DNA of 64,000 nt from Piliocolobus tephrosceles (GCF_002776525.5 NC_045435.1:123902613-123966612); one strand, 5' to 3'; shown: positions 23,736 through 36,234, numbered from the stretch's first letter. The notes: generated from the sequence alone by a model not told the origin. A program made the numbers and translations.

Positions 23736-24085
23736 GGATTTATTTTCCCTTGGGTATATATCCAGTAATGGAGTCGCTGGGTCAAATGGTAGTTCTATTT
23801 TAAATTCTTTGAGAAATCGTCATACTGCAATCCATCATAGCTAAACTAATTGACATTCTCACCAACTGTGTATAAGCATTCTCTTTTCTCCACAACCTTG
23901 TCAACGTCTGTTATTTTTTGACTTTTTAGTACAGTCATTTGACTGATGTGAGATGGAATCTCAATATGGTTTTGATTTGTCAAGTCCCTAATGACTAGAG
24001 ATACTAATCATTTTTTTAACATATTTGTTGGCAGCATATATGTCTTCTTTTATGAACTGTCTGTTCATGCTCTTTGCCCATTATT
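23736..24085 (-). mobile_element. L1 inverted 5' segment (second 5' inversion)
   Basis: Reverse-complement ORF2 3' sequence (GGGTATATATCCAGTAATGG to CATGCTCTTTGCCCA), of L1PB/L1MA age. At 24085/24086 the orientation flips. Confidence 0.88.
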
Positions 24086-24560
24086 TACCCAAAGAAAAAT
24101 AAGTCATTCTACCAAAAAGTCACGTGCAATCGTATGCTCATTGTAGCACTATTCACAATAGCAAAGACATGGAAGAAACCAAGACGACCATCAACAGTGG
24201 ACTGGATAAAGGTAATGTGATACATATACACAATGAATACTACGCAGCCATAAAAAAATGAAATCATATCCTTTAAAGAAACATGGATGCAGCTACAGTC
24301 CATTATTCTAAGTGAATTTATTCAGGAACAGAAATCCAAATACTGCATTTTCTCACTTACGAGTGGTAGCAAAACATTGTGCACACATGGATATAAAGAT
24401 GCAAGACTTGTGGCGATGCGAGTTACAAAACTACTTACTGGGTAGTATGCTCACTACCTGGGTGATTGAACCATTCATACAAACCTTAGTGACACACCAT
24501 TAACCCATGTAACAAATTGGCACATGTACCCCTGAACCTAAAGTAAAAATTGAAAAACTA
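24086..24560 (+). mobile_element. L1 3' segment (second 5' inversion)
   Basis: Begins TACCCAAAGAAAAATAAGTC, passes the ATGAATACTACGCAGCC and GTATGCTCACTACCTGGGTG blocks, and ends in an L1PB/L1MA 3' terminus (CCTGAACCTAAAGTAAAAAT). About 20 bp of L1 (TACCCAAAGGAAAATAAATC-like) is represented in both segments. Confidence 0.88.
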
Positions 24561-24642
24561 TGTGTGTAGATGTATGTGTGTATGTGTGTGTGTGTGCGTG
24601 TGTGTATGTGTGTGTGTGTGTTTGTGTATATATATGTATAAG
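24561..24642 (+). repeat. (TG)n/(TA)n microsatellite at L1 3' end
   Basis: Begins where the L1 A-rich tail should be and continues as interrupted TGTG units, then TATATATG. Likely seeded by the L1 tail. Confidence 0.85.
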
Positions 24643-26653
24643 AATGACTCTAAATTATGTTTCTAATTGACTGTTGAGGGGAAGGCTGGGGATTCATGGC
24701 ATCAAAGCAATACTAGGAAAAAAATAAAGGGGGTGCAAGGCAATTGCAGAATTAGCTTTAGTCTTTTTTTAAGTCTTTGATTGGTTGAATTTGTTTTAAT
24801 ACATGGTGATACCATTGTTATACATTGTATCATATTCTTTTACCAAATGTACATCTGGTTGAAGTCTGGAAGAATTTTGCAATTCTGTTATACTCAACCC
24901 AAAATAAAAAGTTTTATTTAATGGTAATTACAAATCGAGGTAAATATTTAAGAAACACCCAAGTCATTCTGACAATTACTTTGCTCACAAACACCAACAG
25001 GGTTCTTGAAATTCTTCCTCTGGATAAGGAGAAGAAAAAGAGCAGATGAATAGAACTAGGCATCACCTTTCTCTCACATCCATTCAGCTCTGGTTTAAGT
25101 ATATTCCGACTCCTGCACTGGGATGAAAGACCTGGGCTATTTTCTATGCAGAGAGAAATGGAGGTAGCTTCAGAAGACAGCAAGGATGAAGGACATTCCT
25201 AGACACAGAGAGTCTTTGCCATTTTTATGGACAGAGGAGAAGGAAGCAGTGGAGTATGAAATTAAACAAAGTTCTAAAGAGATGAGATTAAATGTCCTGG
25301 CTAAGGCTTTAGATTTTAAAATTGTGTAAGGTAATTCCTTCTTAGAGAGCAAGGATGAAAGAAAATGAAGACAGGTGTTTATAACAGTCTTTATATTATG
25401 TTTTGTTGTTCATCAGTCAAGAACTAATGTGTCTATAGGAAATCTGGATGCTTAGAGAAAGTTTCCTGGATTTAAAGATGGTGAGAGAAAGTTTGGGGCA
25501 TTCAATTTTGATGTGCCCTCCACTTTTAATACCGTTAAGCAATTCAGAATGTATTAAAATTACTGAAGCATTGGCTATACATACATTTATTTTATAAAGC
25601 AAAATGAATTCTGAGCAACTTAAATACTTACTTGAGAATACAGAACTGGGTGAATTCTGACTCTTTTCCTTGCAATCATAGATCATAGTAGAAAAGAGAA
25701 GGGCAGCCCCAGACCAATACACAGCTCTAAGAGTATATAACCTGTGACTACCTCAATGGGGAAAATGTCATTAATACAGTAATTTTCACAAGAATTTCCC
25801 ACTGATAAAACAAGTACACACGTTTTAAATCTTCCTCCCATTGAAGTTGCCACTTGACAACTTTTTGCTATTTTTACAAACATCATTACTAATCACAATC
25901 TTATCTAGGACATGATGTCCAATTGTACATATTTTAAAATCTGCAGTGTTTATTTACCTTTTCGGTGTTTTCCTTCTGACAGGCTCACCCTACCTTCATG
26001 GTGAATGATTATGTGTTCTGATTCATGATAGTGGCTACCAGTGCTTCTCATTATATGTTACTTACTATGAAGGCCACAGAATCTGTCTATTCCATTTGAG
26101 TGACAGCATGTGTTTCAATGAAGAAACTCCTTTAGCTGACTCCTGTCCTGAAGTCTCTGTCAGTTCCTTGAAAATTGTGCCTCCAGAGAATGAGTGAACA
26201 TTAGTAACTTTGTCGTATGCTTCCAAAAAACTCAGCTTTTTCTTGACTATTTTATTTTTCTATCCTTGCACAAATTATGTTACTGAAAAGCAACAAAATT
26301 ATTGTATCTAGCACCTCTCTCAATATTGATAGTATATGTCTGTGGTGAATCTATTCCAAATTTTTGTTTATTAATATCCTTTTTTTAAAAAAATATTCAA
26401 TTGTATGTGTGTGTGTTTTAACATTTTAAACTTCTCCCTTAGTTGGTCTCTTTTCTTTTCATCCCATATAGTACCAATACTCTTTTACTCAATTGTAATT
26501 TATTTATTGTGCTTAGCCTTTGTTATATATCCCACATATTTATTCTTTATATACTTAATAACAAATAATCCTCTATTTAATTTTGTGAAATCATCCACAA
26601 TGAGAGGAATCTATATAGATTTGTACCATGATTGTGTTCACTTTCATTACTCT
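24643..26653. other. 2-kb repeat-poor AT-rich stretch
   Basis: No named repeat or gene recognised. Short open frames on both strands show no motif. Confidence 0.5.
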
Positions 26654-26667
26654 ACCAACTATTTTCT

Positions 26668-26950
26668 TTTTTTCTTTTTTATTTTTTGGCAATTTATTTA
26701 TTTATTTATGTTTTATTTTTTATTATACTTTAAGTTCTAGGGTACATATGCGTAACATGCAGGTTTGTTACATATGTATACTTGTGCCATGTTGGTGTGC
26801 TGCACCCATCAACTCATCAGCAACCATCAATTCATCATTTATATCAGGTATAACTCCCAATGCAATCCCTCCCCGCTCCCCCCTCCCCATAATAGGCCCC
26901 GGTGTGTGATGTTCCCCTTCCCGAGTCCAAGTGATCTGATTGTTCAGTTC
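26668..26950 (-). mobile_element. Young L1, 3' end only (5' truncated)
   Basis: Reverse-complement L1 3' UTR with the same doubled ATCAACTCATCAGCAACC unit as the copy at 4742. It is flanked by CCAACTATTTTCT (26655) and CCAACTACTTTCT (26951), a 13-bp target-site duplication with one mismatch. The tail on the left is T-rich, interrupted by GGCAA and (TTTA)n. Confidence 0.92.
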
Positions 26951-27681
26951 CCAACTACTTTCTACTAGGAAATTATCTAACTAGTGCCTAGAATTGAAAC
27001 TTCCATTTCCTGCCAAGCTCTCCTTTGCCATGGTTCATTTTTCTTGAGCCATTCCTTAGATATTAAACTCAGTTATTTTTTTCAACACATGGTTCACAGA
27101 CAACACCTTTATGTTCACTTTTGATTTGTATTTTTGCCTAAAATTGTACATTTTATTTTTTAAGTTTTAAAATTTTTATGTGTACATAGTAGATGTATAT
27201 ATTTATGGGGTATACAAGAAGTTTTGATACAGGTATGCAATGTGAAATGTGCACATCATGGAGAATGCTAGCCATTCACTCAAACATTTATCCTTTGGGT
27301 TACAAATGATCCAATTACATCCTTTAAGTCATTTTAAAATATAGGATTAATATATTATTGACTACAGTCACCCTACTGTGCTATCAAAGAGTAGGACTTA
27401 TTTACTGTAAGTTTTTGTATCCATTATTCCCCCCACCTCTCCCAACCCCCACTACCCTTTGCAGCCCTTTTTACTCTCTATTACCATGAGTTTGATTGTG
27501 CTGATCTTGAGATCTCACAAATAAGTCAGAATATGTGATGATTGTCTTTCTGTTCCTGACTTAGTCACTTAACACAATAACCTCTAGTTCCATCCATGTT
27601 GTTGCAGATCACTAAATCTCATTCTTTTTCATGGCGGAATAGTATACCATTGTGTATATGTACTACATTTTCTTTATTCAT

Positions 27682-28055
27682 TAATGTGGTTTGGCTCTGT
27701 GCCCCCACCCAAATCTCATCTCAAATTGTAATCCCCACATGTTGAAAGGGGGATCTGATGGGAGGTGATTGAATCATGGGTGCAGTTTCCCCCATGCTGT
27801 TCTTATGATAGTGAGGGAGTTGTCATGAGAGTTGATGGTTTTAAAAGTGTTTGGCAGTTCCTTTTTCATTCACTCTTCCTTTTACTCTCACTGCTATGTA
27901 AGATGTGCCTTGCTTCACCTTCTCTTTCCACTATGATTGTAAGTTTTCTGAGGCTTCCAAGCCATGCAGAACTGTGAGTTAATTAAACCTCTTTCCTATA
28001 TAAATTACTCAGTCTCAGGCATTTCCTTACAGCAGTGTGAAAACAGCCTAATACA
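27682..28055 (+). mobile_element. MSTA-type LTR, 5' copy
   Basis: Contains TGGTTTGGCTCTGTGCCC, GGAGGTGATTGAATCATGGG, AAGTGTTTGGCAGTTCC, AGCCATGCAGAACTGTGAG and the end AAAACAGCCTAATACA, matching the MSTA class of ERVL-MaLR LTRs. A TTCAT flank (27677-27681) pairs with TCCAT after the second LTR, an aged 5-bp duplication. Confidence 0.93.
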
Positions 28056-29678
28056 GATAATTGTTACCAAGGTAGTAGGTCATTGCTATAAAGATAAACT
28101 GAAAATATGGAAACTAATTTGGAACTGGGTAACAGGCAGAGGTTGGAACAGTATGGAGGGTTCAGAAAAAGACAGAAAGATGTGAGAAAGTTTGGAATTT
28201 CCTATAAACTTGATGAAAGTTTTTGACCAAAATACTCATAGTGGTATGAACAATGAAGTGAAGGCTGAGCTAGTCTCAAATGGAGATGAGCAACTTACTG
28301 GGAAATGGTATAAAGGTGATTCTTGCTATGCTTTATGGTTTAGCAAAAAGAATAGTAGTATTTTTTTCCCTGTCCTAGATGCCTGTGGAACTTTGAACTT
28401 GAGAGAGATGATTTATGGTATCTGGCACAAAAAAAAAAAAAAAAAAAAAAAAATCTAAGCAGCAAAGCATTGAAAGAGTGACTTGAGTGCTCTTAAAAGC
28501 ATTCTATTTTATTAATTCACAAAGATATGATTTGGAATCAGAACTTATGTATAAAAGGTCAATAGAGCATAAAATTTCAGAAAATTTGCAGCATGACAAC
28601 GAGATAGAAAAGAAAAACCCATTTTCTGAGGAGAAGTTCAAACTGGCTGCAGAAATGTGCATAAGTAACGAGGAGACAAATGTTAATCACCAAGATAATA
28701 TGGAAAATGTCTCCAGGGCATGTCAGGGATCTTTGAAGCATCACCTACCAGTCAGGAGTCTTAGGAGGGAAAAAGTGGCTTCCTGGACTGGGACCAGGGC
28801 CCTGCTACTCTGCGCAGATTTGCAACTTGGTGCTCTGTGTCCTAGCCACTCTAGCTTCAGTCATGGCTAAAAGGGAACCAGGTACAGCTCAAGCCATTAC
28901 TTTAGAGGATGCAAGCCCCAAACTTTGGCAGCTTCCACATGGTTTGGGGCCTGCAGGCTCACAGACATGAGTTGACTTTTGGGAACCTCTACCTAGATTT
29001 CAGAGGATGTATGAAAACACCGGAATGTCCAAACAGAAGCTTGCTGAAGAGTTGGAGGCTTCATAGAAAACCTCTAATAGAACAATGCAGAGGGGAAATG
29101 TGGGATTGGAGCCCCCATACAGAGTGCCTACTGGGGCACTACCTAGAGGAGCTGTGAAAAGAAGGCCACAATCCTCCAAACGCCAGAAAGGTAGATCCAC
29201 CAACAGCTTGTGCCATGAACCTGAAAAGCTGCAGGCACTCAATGCCAGCCTGTGAAGGCTGTACCCTGCAGGGCTATAGGGTTGGAACTTCCCAAGGTTG
29301 TGGGGCCTACCCCTTGTATCATAATGCTCTGTATGAGAAACATGGAGTCAAAGGAGATTATTTAAGAGGTCTACAATTTAGTAACTGCCTTGCTGCATTT
29401 TGGACTTTCATGCGGCCTGTTTTGGCTGATTTCTCTGATTTGGAATAGGAACATTTAGCCAATGCCTGTATCTCCATTGCATCTTGGAAGTAACTAACTT
29501 GCTTTTGATTTTAAAGACTCACAGGCAAAAGGGACTTGCCTTGACTCAGATGAGACTTTGGAATTGGACTTTGAATTAATGCTGGAATTAGTTTAGACTC
29601 TGGAGGATTATTGGGAAGGCATACGTGGTTTTGAAAATGTGAAAAGAGTATGAGATTTGGGAGTGACCTGGGACAGAA
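28056..29678 (+). mobile_element. MSTA/THE1-type internal region
   Basis: Begins with the GGTAACAGGCAGAGGTTGGA block after the LTR and ends in a GGGAGTGACCTGGGACAGAA block before the second LTR, as in MaLR internal sequences. About 1.6 kb, shorter than a coding retrovirus. Frames are broken, and no pol or env is present, as is usual for this non-autonomous group. An A-run expanded at 28430-28453. An old, dead copy. Confidence 0.9.
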
Positions 29679-30048
29679 TAATATGATTTGGCTCTGTGTT
29701 CCCACCCTGATCTCATCTCAAATTGTAATCCCCATGTGTCAAGGTAGAGAACTAGTGGGAGGTGATTGAATCATGGGGACAGTTTTCCCCATGCTCTTCG
29801 CATTATAGTGATGGAGGTCTCAGAAGAACTGATGACTTTAAAAGTGTTTGGCAGTTCTTACTTCATTCACTCTTCTCTCCTGCTGGCAAATAAGACTTTC
29901 ATTGCTTCCCATTCTCTTTCTATCATGATTGTAAGTTTTCTGAGGCCTCTCCAGCCATGCAGAACTGTGCATCAGTTAAACCACTTTTTTTTATGAATTA
30001 CTTAGTCTCCGGCATTTCTTTATAGCTGTGTGAAAACAGCCTAATAGG
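29679..30048 (+). mobile_element. MSTA-type LTR, 3' copy
   Basis: Same block order as the 5' LTR with many private differences (for example CTCTTCGCATTATAGTGATG). It ends AAAACAGCCTAATAGG, then flank TCCATTCATTTG restores the interrupted L1. Confidence 0.93.
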
Positions 30049-31650
30049 TCCATTCATTTGTTGATGGACATTTCAGTTGCTTTCAAATCTTGGCTATTGT
30101 GAATAGTGCAGCAACAAACATAATAGTGAAGGTATCTCTTCAATATGTTGTTTTTCTTTATTTTGTGTCTGTGCCTAGCAGTAGCATTGCTTGATCACAT
30201 AGTACCTCAATTTAATTTTTCAATACACTTACAAATTGCTCTCCATCATTGTACTAACTTAAATTCCCAGCAACAGTTTACAAAAGTTCTCTTTCCTCCA
30301 CATCCTAGCCAGCATTTGTTATTGCCTGTCTTTTGGAATATAAGCCAATTTAATGACAATTAAATCATATCACATTGTAGTTTTGAGTTGCAGTTCTCTG
30401 ACGATCAGTGACATTGAGCTGCTTCTCATATGCCTATTTGCCATTTGTATGTCTTCTTTTGAGGAATGTATATTCTAATTTTTGCCCATCATTTTTATTA
30501 GATTATTAATTTTTTTTTTCTGTGGAGTTGTTTGAGTTCATTATATATTCTGTTATTCATGCCTTGTTCAATGGATAATTTCCAACTATTTTCTCTCATT
30601 CTATTGGCTGGCTCTTCATTTTGTTGATTATTTTCTTTGCTATGCAGAGGCTTTTTTTAACTTGTGATTTCATTTGTCAATGTTTGCTTTGGTTGCTTGT
30701 GCAAATCTTTGCCCAGATCAATGTCCTGAAGAGTTTTCTCAGTGTTTTCTTTTAGTAGTTACATAGTTTGATGTCTTTGATTTGGACTTTTAATCCATTT
30801 TGATTTGATTATTGTATATGGCAAAAAATAAGGATCTAGTTTCATTCTTCAGCATATAGATATCCAGTTTTCCCAGCACCATTTATTGTAGTGACTGTCT
30901 TTCCCCAGAGTATGGTTTTGGCACCTTTGTTAAAAATGTGTTGCCTGTAAGCATATGAATTTGTTTCTGGGTTCTCTATTTTTTCAATTGGTTTATGTGC
31001 CTGGTTTTATGCCAGTACCATACTGTTTTGATTACTATAGTGCTGTAGTATAATTTGAGGCCAGGTAATGTGATTCCTCCAGTTTTGTTATTTTTGCTTA
31101 AAATAGTTTTGACTATTCTGGGCTTTCTGTACTTTCCTATAAATTTTAGAATTTTTTTTTCTATTCCTATGAGGAATGGCATTGGTATTTTGATTGGAAT
31201 TGCATCGAATCTATATATTGCTTTGGGTAGTATACATTGTAACAATATTGATTTTTCCAATCCATGAATGTAAAATACATTTTCAATTTTTGTGTTCTTT
31301 TTAATGTCCTTCACCAGTGTTTTTTGTTTGTTTGTTTGTTTGTTTGCTTTTTTTATAGAGGTCTTTCACTTCTTCAGTTAGGTTAATTCCCTAGGTATTT
31401 AATTTTGTGTGTGGCTGTTGTAAATGAAATTACTTTTTAATATATTTTTCACGTTGTTCACTTTGGTGTATAGAATTTCTACTAATTTTGGTATGCTGAT
31501 TTTGTATCCTGCAACACTACTTGATTTTTTTTTTATCAGTTCTTTTAGCTTTCTTGTGGATTCTTTAAGATTTTCTAATATAAGATCATATTATCTGCAA
31601 ATAAGGAAAATTTTATTTATTTCTTTCAAAATTTCCAAATGATTTAGTTT

Positions 31651-33000
31651 CAGTTTTGTTTTTTTAATGGTATTTGGCATTTGTGTCCCAGTTTCTAGGA
31701 AGAGTTACTCAATTATTGTTGTAATGGTCTATGTAAAGCTTTAATTGTATACTCCTTAATATTTCTGAATACCTATTGCTTTCATTTTAAGAGTCATCTG
31801 ATGGACTTCTTTCAAGGTTCTCTTTCTTAAATAAATTATTTTGGGTCTGCATATTTCTCACTAACCTGTATATGAATAAAATAATTTCCTCTTTATTTTC
31901 TCATCTCCATGAACATTTAATTCTTATTCTTGTCTGATACTGACCTAGACAATAGTTTTACAAACTTCATGAATGAAGAAAAAATTATCTGAGTTATTCA
32001 TAAAAATAGAACTTTTCTGTACCATCCTCCAGCTCTTAAATTCAGTGGCTATGGGATAAGACTTGAGCATTTGTATTTTTCTTAAATATTACATGCTGAT
32101 ATGTATCATCAGAGAGCTATGGGGGGAAGATAGTTACCAGTCACCTAACATTAAGGCTTTCATCATAAGAAAGCTCTCCCTCTTAATTCTCTTTCTCTTT
32201 GATTATCCTATATTTTCAGAGTAAAAAACCAATCTTGAGATACGGTTTTCATCCATGAGAATACAGTAAAGATATTTTATTTATTTTATAAGGGCTTTAC
32301 ACTGCTTTTTAGTTAACATGATTATCATGACTACGAGCAAACACCTTTAGTGGAATTTTCAACTTCTATTCATAGTGAACCCATTTAACTTCCTTTCCAC
32401 AGAAATAATTTAGTTATTCATAAGCACCTAAATCATCTCACTCTAGTAAAAATAAAAATTCCATATTCTCTTCCTATAATTCCTGTTAAATATTTAATAA
32501 TCAGATATATCAGTCTCTCTCTCTCACTACTCTCTCTCTCCATATTTAAATTGTGTGTATGTGTGTGTGTATGTGTGTGTGCATGTGTGTGTGTGTGTGT
32601 GTGACAGCCTGTGTGTGTGGACAATTTGAACTAGGTAGGTAACCCTTATTTCTCCCCACCATAAGTTGGTGACCAATTTGAGACATTAGACACTATGTTC
32701 ATACAGAATTAGCTAAACATTTTCAGATTTCAGACTCTGTCAACTCTCATTAAGGTGTAGAAAAATGTAAATAACAGTCATCTTTACCTAATAACAAAAA
32801 TATTCTGTTTAATAGGCAAAATCACAATTTTTCTTGAGCCCATTAAACGACTGAGATCAGAGGACAATCAACTAACCTGAAATCCAAGAATGGTACTTAC
32901 CTCTAAGGAAAAATAAGATAAGGGCTCCTGTTTACCTGAGATAGATGCCAAGTGCCAGTGAAAATAATTCAGTTAAAATATTTAACAAATTGATACAGGC
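31651..33000. other. Repeat-poor AT-rich stretch
   Basis: No element or gene recognised apart from the microsatellites at 32513-32613. Confidence 0.5.
32513..32613 (+). repeat. (TC)n and (TG)n microsatellites
   Basis: TCTCTC runs at 32513-32541, then interrupted TGTGTG repeats at 32552-32613. The histidine/threonine-rich frame on the opposite strand is a by-product. Confidence 0.9.
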
Positions 33001-33729
33001 AGAGTTTAGGGTGGCATGAGACTTTACAACTCTTCAGAAACACAGATACAGTGCAGTTACCCACATATGGCTCTTCTCCATTCATCTCATTATGCACCCA
33101 TAATAGTAAAGATTAGAGACATGAAGAAATTTCATGAGACTTCATAGAAAAGCATCCCCTACAGCCCCTGTGGTACAGGATGAGGAAGAGAGACCATAAT
33201 CAATGAAAGAAAAGGAAAATACTTTACTTTGATCTATTTTCTCAATCAAACAAAAGCTTTAATCCGCTGCGAGAAAGTCATATCTTCTTAAAAAAGGTAA
33301 CTTAGGAAACAGGTACCATTGGGGAAATGAAACAAAAATGAAACAAAACAAAACAAAGACAAGCCTTTATCTTTGGAATACATCAGTGGTAGGTACAGAA
33401 TGAGGAAAGTGTGGAATCATAAAATAAGCCCCCTCCTGAAACCCAGGAATGCACTTTCTTAAAACAAAGGCTCAGAATAACAGACAAAGTCCACATCCAC
33501 TTTCAAAAGTTAACAAGTATCCAGGAAAAAAAGTGACAGCATTCTACTATTGGGGGAAGGTGTGGAGAGCTTGAAGTAAGACCTTCTTTGAGATACAGCT
33601 ACAAAGAGAAAACTTAAAGCTGAGTATTGTGCAGACATTGAGCAACACTCTTTGGAAAATCTATTCACAAAACAAGCAAAAGTTAGCATTGATGGAATTT
33701 GAAACGTATGGGGCATATGTTAGCAATAG
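33001..33729. other. Possible L1M 5' UTR, not assignable
   Basis: A-rich sequence upstream of an L1M ORF1 relic in the same orientation. It may be that L1M's 5' UTR, but I could not match it block by block. Confidence 0.35.
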
Positions 33730-33904
33730 TAAAATCCAAACTAAATTCCTGACAAGACAAACTCAAACCTCCACAGTATAGGTCTATTCAAAGATAAAAC
33801 ATGCTAGTTTCCAGTCATAAATACAAATTAACTTCATCTGTTTTTTACTGTACTTTGCAATATGTTTAATTTTTCATACAAACACATGAGGCAAACAAAG
33901 TGTT

Positions 33905-33922
33905 AAAAAAAAAAAAAAAAAC
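33905..33922 (+). repeat. A-run in L1M
   Basis: An A18-class tract at a point where the L1M consensus is already A-rich. Confidence 0.8.
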
Positions 33923-33994
33923 AAGAGCTGTGAAGAGAAATACTGATAAGTAGGAGCAGATCTAGATAAAGTGTGGATGTTAGAAGTATCTGTT

Positions 33995-34290
33995 GGCCGG
34001 GCACGGTGGCTCAAGCCTGTAATCCCAGCACTTTGGGAGGCCGAGACGGGCGGATCACGAGGTCAGGAGATCGGGACCATCCTGGCTAACACGGTGAAAT
34101 CCCGTCTCTACTAAAAAATACAAAAAACTAGCCGGGCGAGGTGGCGGGCGCCTGTAGTCCCAGCTACAGGGGAGGCTGAGGCAGGGGAATGGCGTAAACC
34201 AGAGGCGGAGCTTGCAGTGAGCTGAGATCCGTCTACTGCACACTCCTGCAGGGGGGGCAGAGCAAGACTCCGTCTCAAAAAAAAAAAAAA
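33995..34290 (+). mobile_element. Young AluY (Old World monkey type)
   Basis: Near-intact: GGCCGGGCACGGTGGCTCAA start, CGAGACGGGCGGATCACGAG, AGCCGGGCGAGGTGGCGGG, A-tail. AAGTATCTGTT occurs at 33984-33994 and again at 34290-34300 as an exact target-site duplication. The right arm is disturbed at about 34228-34262 (CCGTCTACTGCACACTCCTG, then G7). It inserted into the L1M. Confidence 0.95.
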
Positions 34291-35419
34291 AGTATCTGTT
34301 AAGAGATTTAAAATAACTATTTATTAAAGGCTCCAAAGAAAAATGTGAAAAATACGAATGATGAGATAGATAATTTCAAAAGGCAGATAAAAACAATTAG
34401 AAAAAATAAAAGGAAAATAGAAATGCAAAACATAGTAACACAATGATAAAAAACTCTCAGTAGACTTGACACATTTGTGGAAATAATGAGTAAACGAGGA
34501 CAGATAGTAAAACTTGGACAACTGAAGAACAAAGAAAAAAGTTGAAAGAATCCAGAACACAGAATCCAAGATATTTTTAATGATATGTCATTATCTAACT
34601 ATTGGTTTCATTTAATATACATGTAGTTGCAATCCAAAACTGATAAAAGAGAAAAATAGAGAAAATGTTTTAAAAACATGATTGCAAATTTTTTTTCTAA
34701 AATTAATGAAATATAACAAGAGCCAATTATCTAAGAAGGCACCCCAAATTTCAAAAAAAACATGACCAGCAAAACAAAAGAGCAACAACAAAATAACATG
34801 AAAGCTGTTGAAAAACAAAGACAAGTGGAAATACTAAAGGCAGCCAAAGAACAAATAACTTATTACATAAAAGGATGAAGAATAAGAAATAAAGTTTATT
34901 TCTCAATAAAAGCAATATACGTCTGAAGACAATGTGACATTGTTAAGGGGTTGAAATAAAAATCTGTCAATTTAAATTCTATACTCAGTCATAGCATCTT
35001 TCCAAAGTGAAGGAGAAACGTGTTTTCAGACAATTTCAGAAGATTCAATAATGCTAAAATGTCAATTCTTCCTATGTTGACCAGTTGATCAATTACAACC
35101 CCAATTAAATGCCTAAGCAGATGTTTTGAAAAAACTGCAAAACTGATTATTAAATTTATATTTAATAATATAAAGAACTGGAATAGCCAAATTACTGGCT
35201 ATTTAAGAAATACAGTTGAAAAACAAAAATACTCAAATAACTCAAACCACCTTGTTTCAAAAGTTTCTTTAAACCTGCAATAACCCATCAGTGTAGTATT
35301 GAATAAAAAAAGACATATCAGTCAATTAAACAATAAACTAGACTGTACTAACACCATAGTATATTTTGTGGCCTCATTGGTCTTGGTCTGTTTTTGTACT
35401 AATTGCGAGATAGAAAAAA

Positions 35420-35531
35420 ATGTATATATAATTACATATATAAATACATATATAATATATAGTGTGTATATATATATGTAATTGTATATCTCTGTCTATC
35501 TAGCTATCTATGATATATGTAATTATATATC

Positions 35532-35576
<45 letters not shown>

Positions 35577-35578
35577 TA
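35420..35578 (+). repeat. (TA)n and (CTAT)n short tandem repeat
   Basis: TATATA-rich sequence followed by about eleven CTAT units (35531-35577), preceded by a shorter interrupted set at 35490-35510. Lies inside the L1M ORF2 relic. Probably polymorphic. Confidence 0.92.
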
Positions 35579-36234
35579 CATTTTAAGAAGAAATAACATC
35601 CTGAGATAGATCCACCTATATGTGGTTAATTAATTTTGGACAATGTGCAATATCAATTCAAAAATGGTTTTAGAACAAATAATAATTTATGGGATAGTTA
35701 GTTACCCATGTGCAAAAACATTTAAAAGGAAAAACCACAATCTCTATTTCTCCTCCTAGAAAATAATTAACTCGAAATTTATTAGAGACACATATGTAAA
35801 ATTACACAACTTCTAGGAGAAAATATAGGAAGAAATATTTTTGCTCTTGATTTTGGAAAATGTTCTTTGTTATGATATTAAAGGCATGATACATTAAAAA
35901 TTCTTTGGAGTTTATCAAAATTAAGAATTTCTGGTTCTAGGAAACATGAAGTTAAGGGAGTGAAAAGGTACAAACTGAGAGAAAATACTTGCAAATTATA
36001 TACCTAATAAATGACTTGATCCTAAAGTATATTAAAACTCTCAAAACACAATATTAAGAAAACAAACAATGCAAAGAAAATGAGCAAAGAATTTAAGAGA
36101 TATATTACCAAATAAAGATATAAAAATGCTTAATATATTTAATCATTAGGCAAATACAGATTAAATCACAAATACATGCCTATTAAAAGGCAACAAAAAA
36201 CAAAAGTAAAAATAAATCTGAAATATAAGCTTCT

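Larger units (their letters stand above)
27150..31650 (-). mobile_element. L1 (L1PB/L1MA-age), 5' truncated, split by MSTA
   Basis: The left part (27150-27681) is 3' UTR and ORF2 end (TGTGTACATAGTAGATGTAT, TTTATGGGGTATACAAGA). After the MaLR element, ORF2 continues from 30049 (TTGATGGACATTTCAGTTGC) through GATATCCAGTTTTCCCAGCA to about 31650. The minus-strand open piece at 30976-31314 keeps ORF2 blocks (AIYRFDAIPIKIPM, TILSKNNKTGGITLPGLKLY). No 5' half. Confidence 0.88.
33730..36200 (+). mobile_element. L1M with internal deletion (5' UTR/ORF1 joined to late ORF2)
   Basis: About 33730-33994 and 34301-34360 match an L1M region just upstream of ORF1 (A-run, then GAGATTTAAAATAACTAT). 34360-35045 follows ORF1 block order (AAGGCAGCCAAAGAACAAAT, CTATACTCAGTCATAGCATC, AGTGAAGGAGAAACGTG). 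At about 35046 it jumps to late ORF2 (AATGTCAATTCTTCCTATGT, then TGGAATAGCCAAATTACTGG) and runs on to about 36200, through a microsatellite. Endonuclease and polymerase regions are missing. Strongly diverged. Confidence 0.78.

Noticed and set aside
24561..24642. Regularly spaced repeats as a CRISPR-like array
   Set aside because: A plain TG/TA microsatellite in a primate genome, with no spacer structure.
28192..29448. Several frames of 77-127 codons suggesting a retroviral gene
   Set aside because: They are broken pieces of the MaLR internal region. No pol or env and no intact frame.
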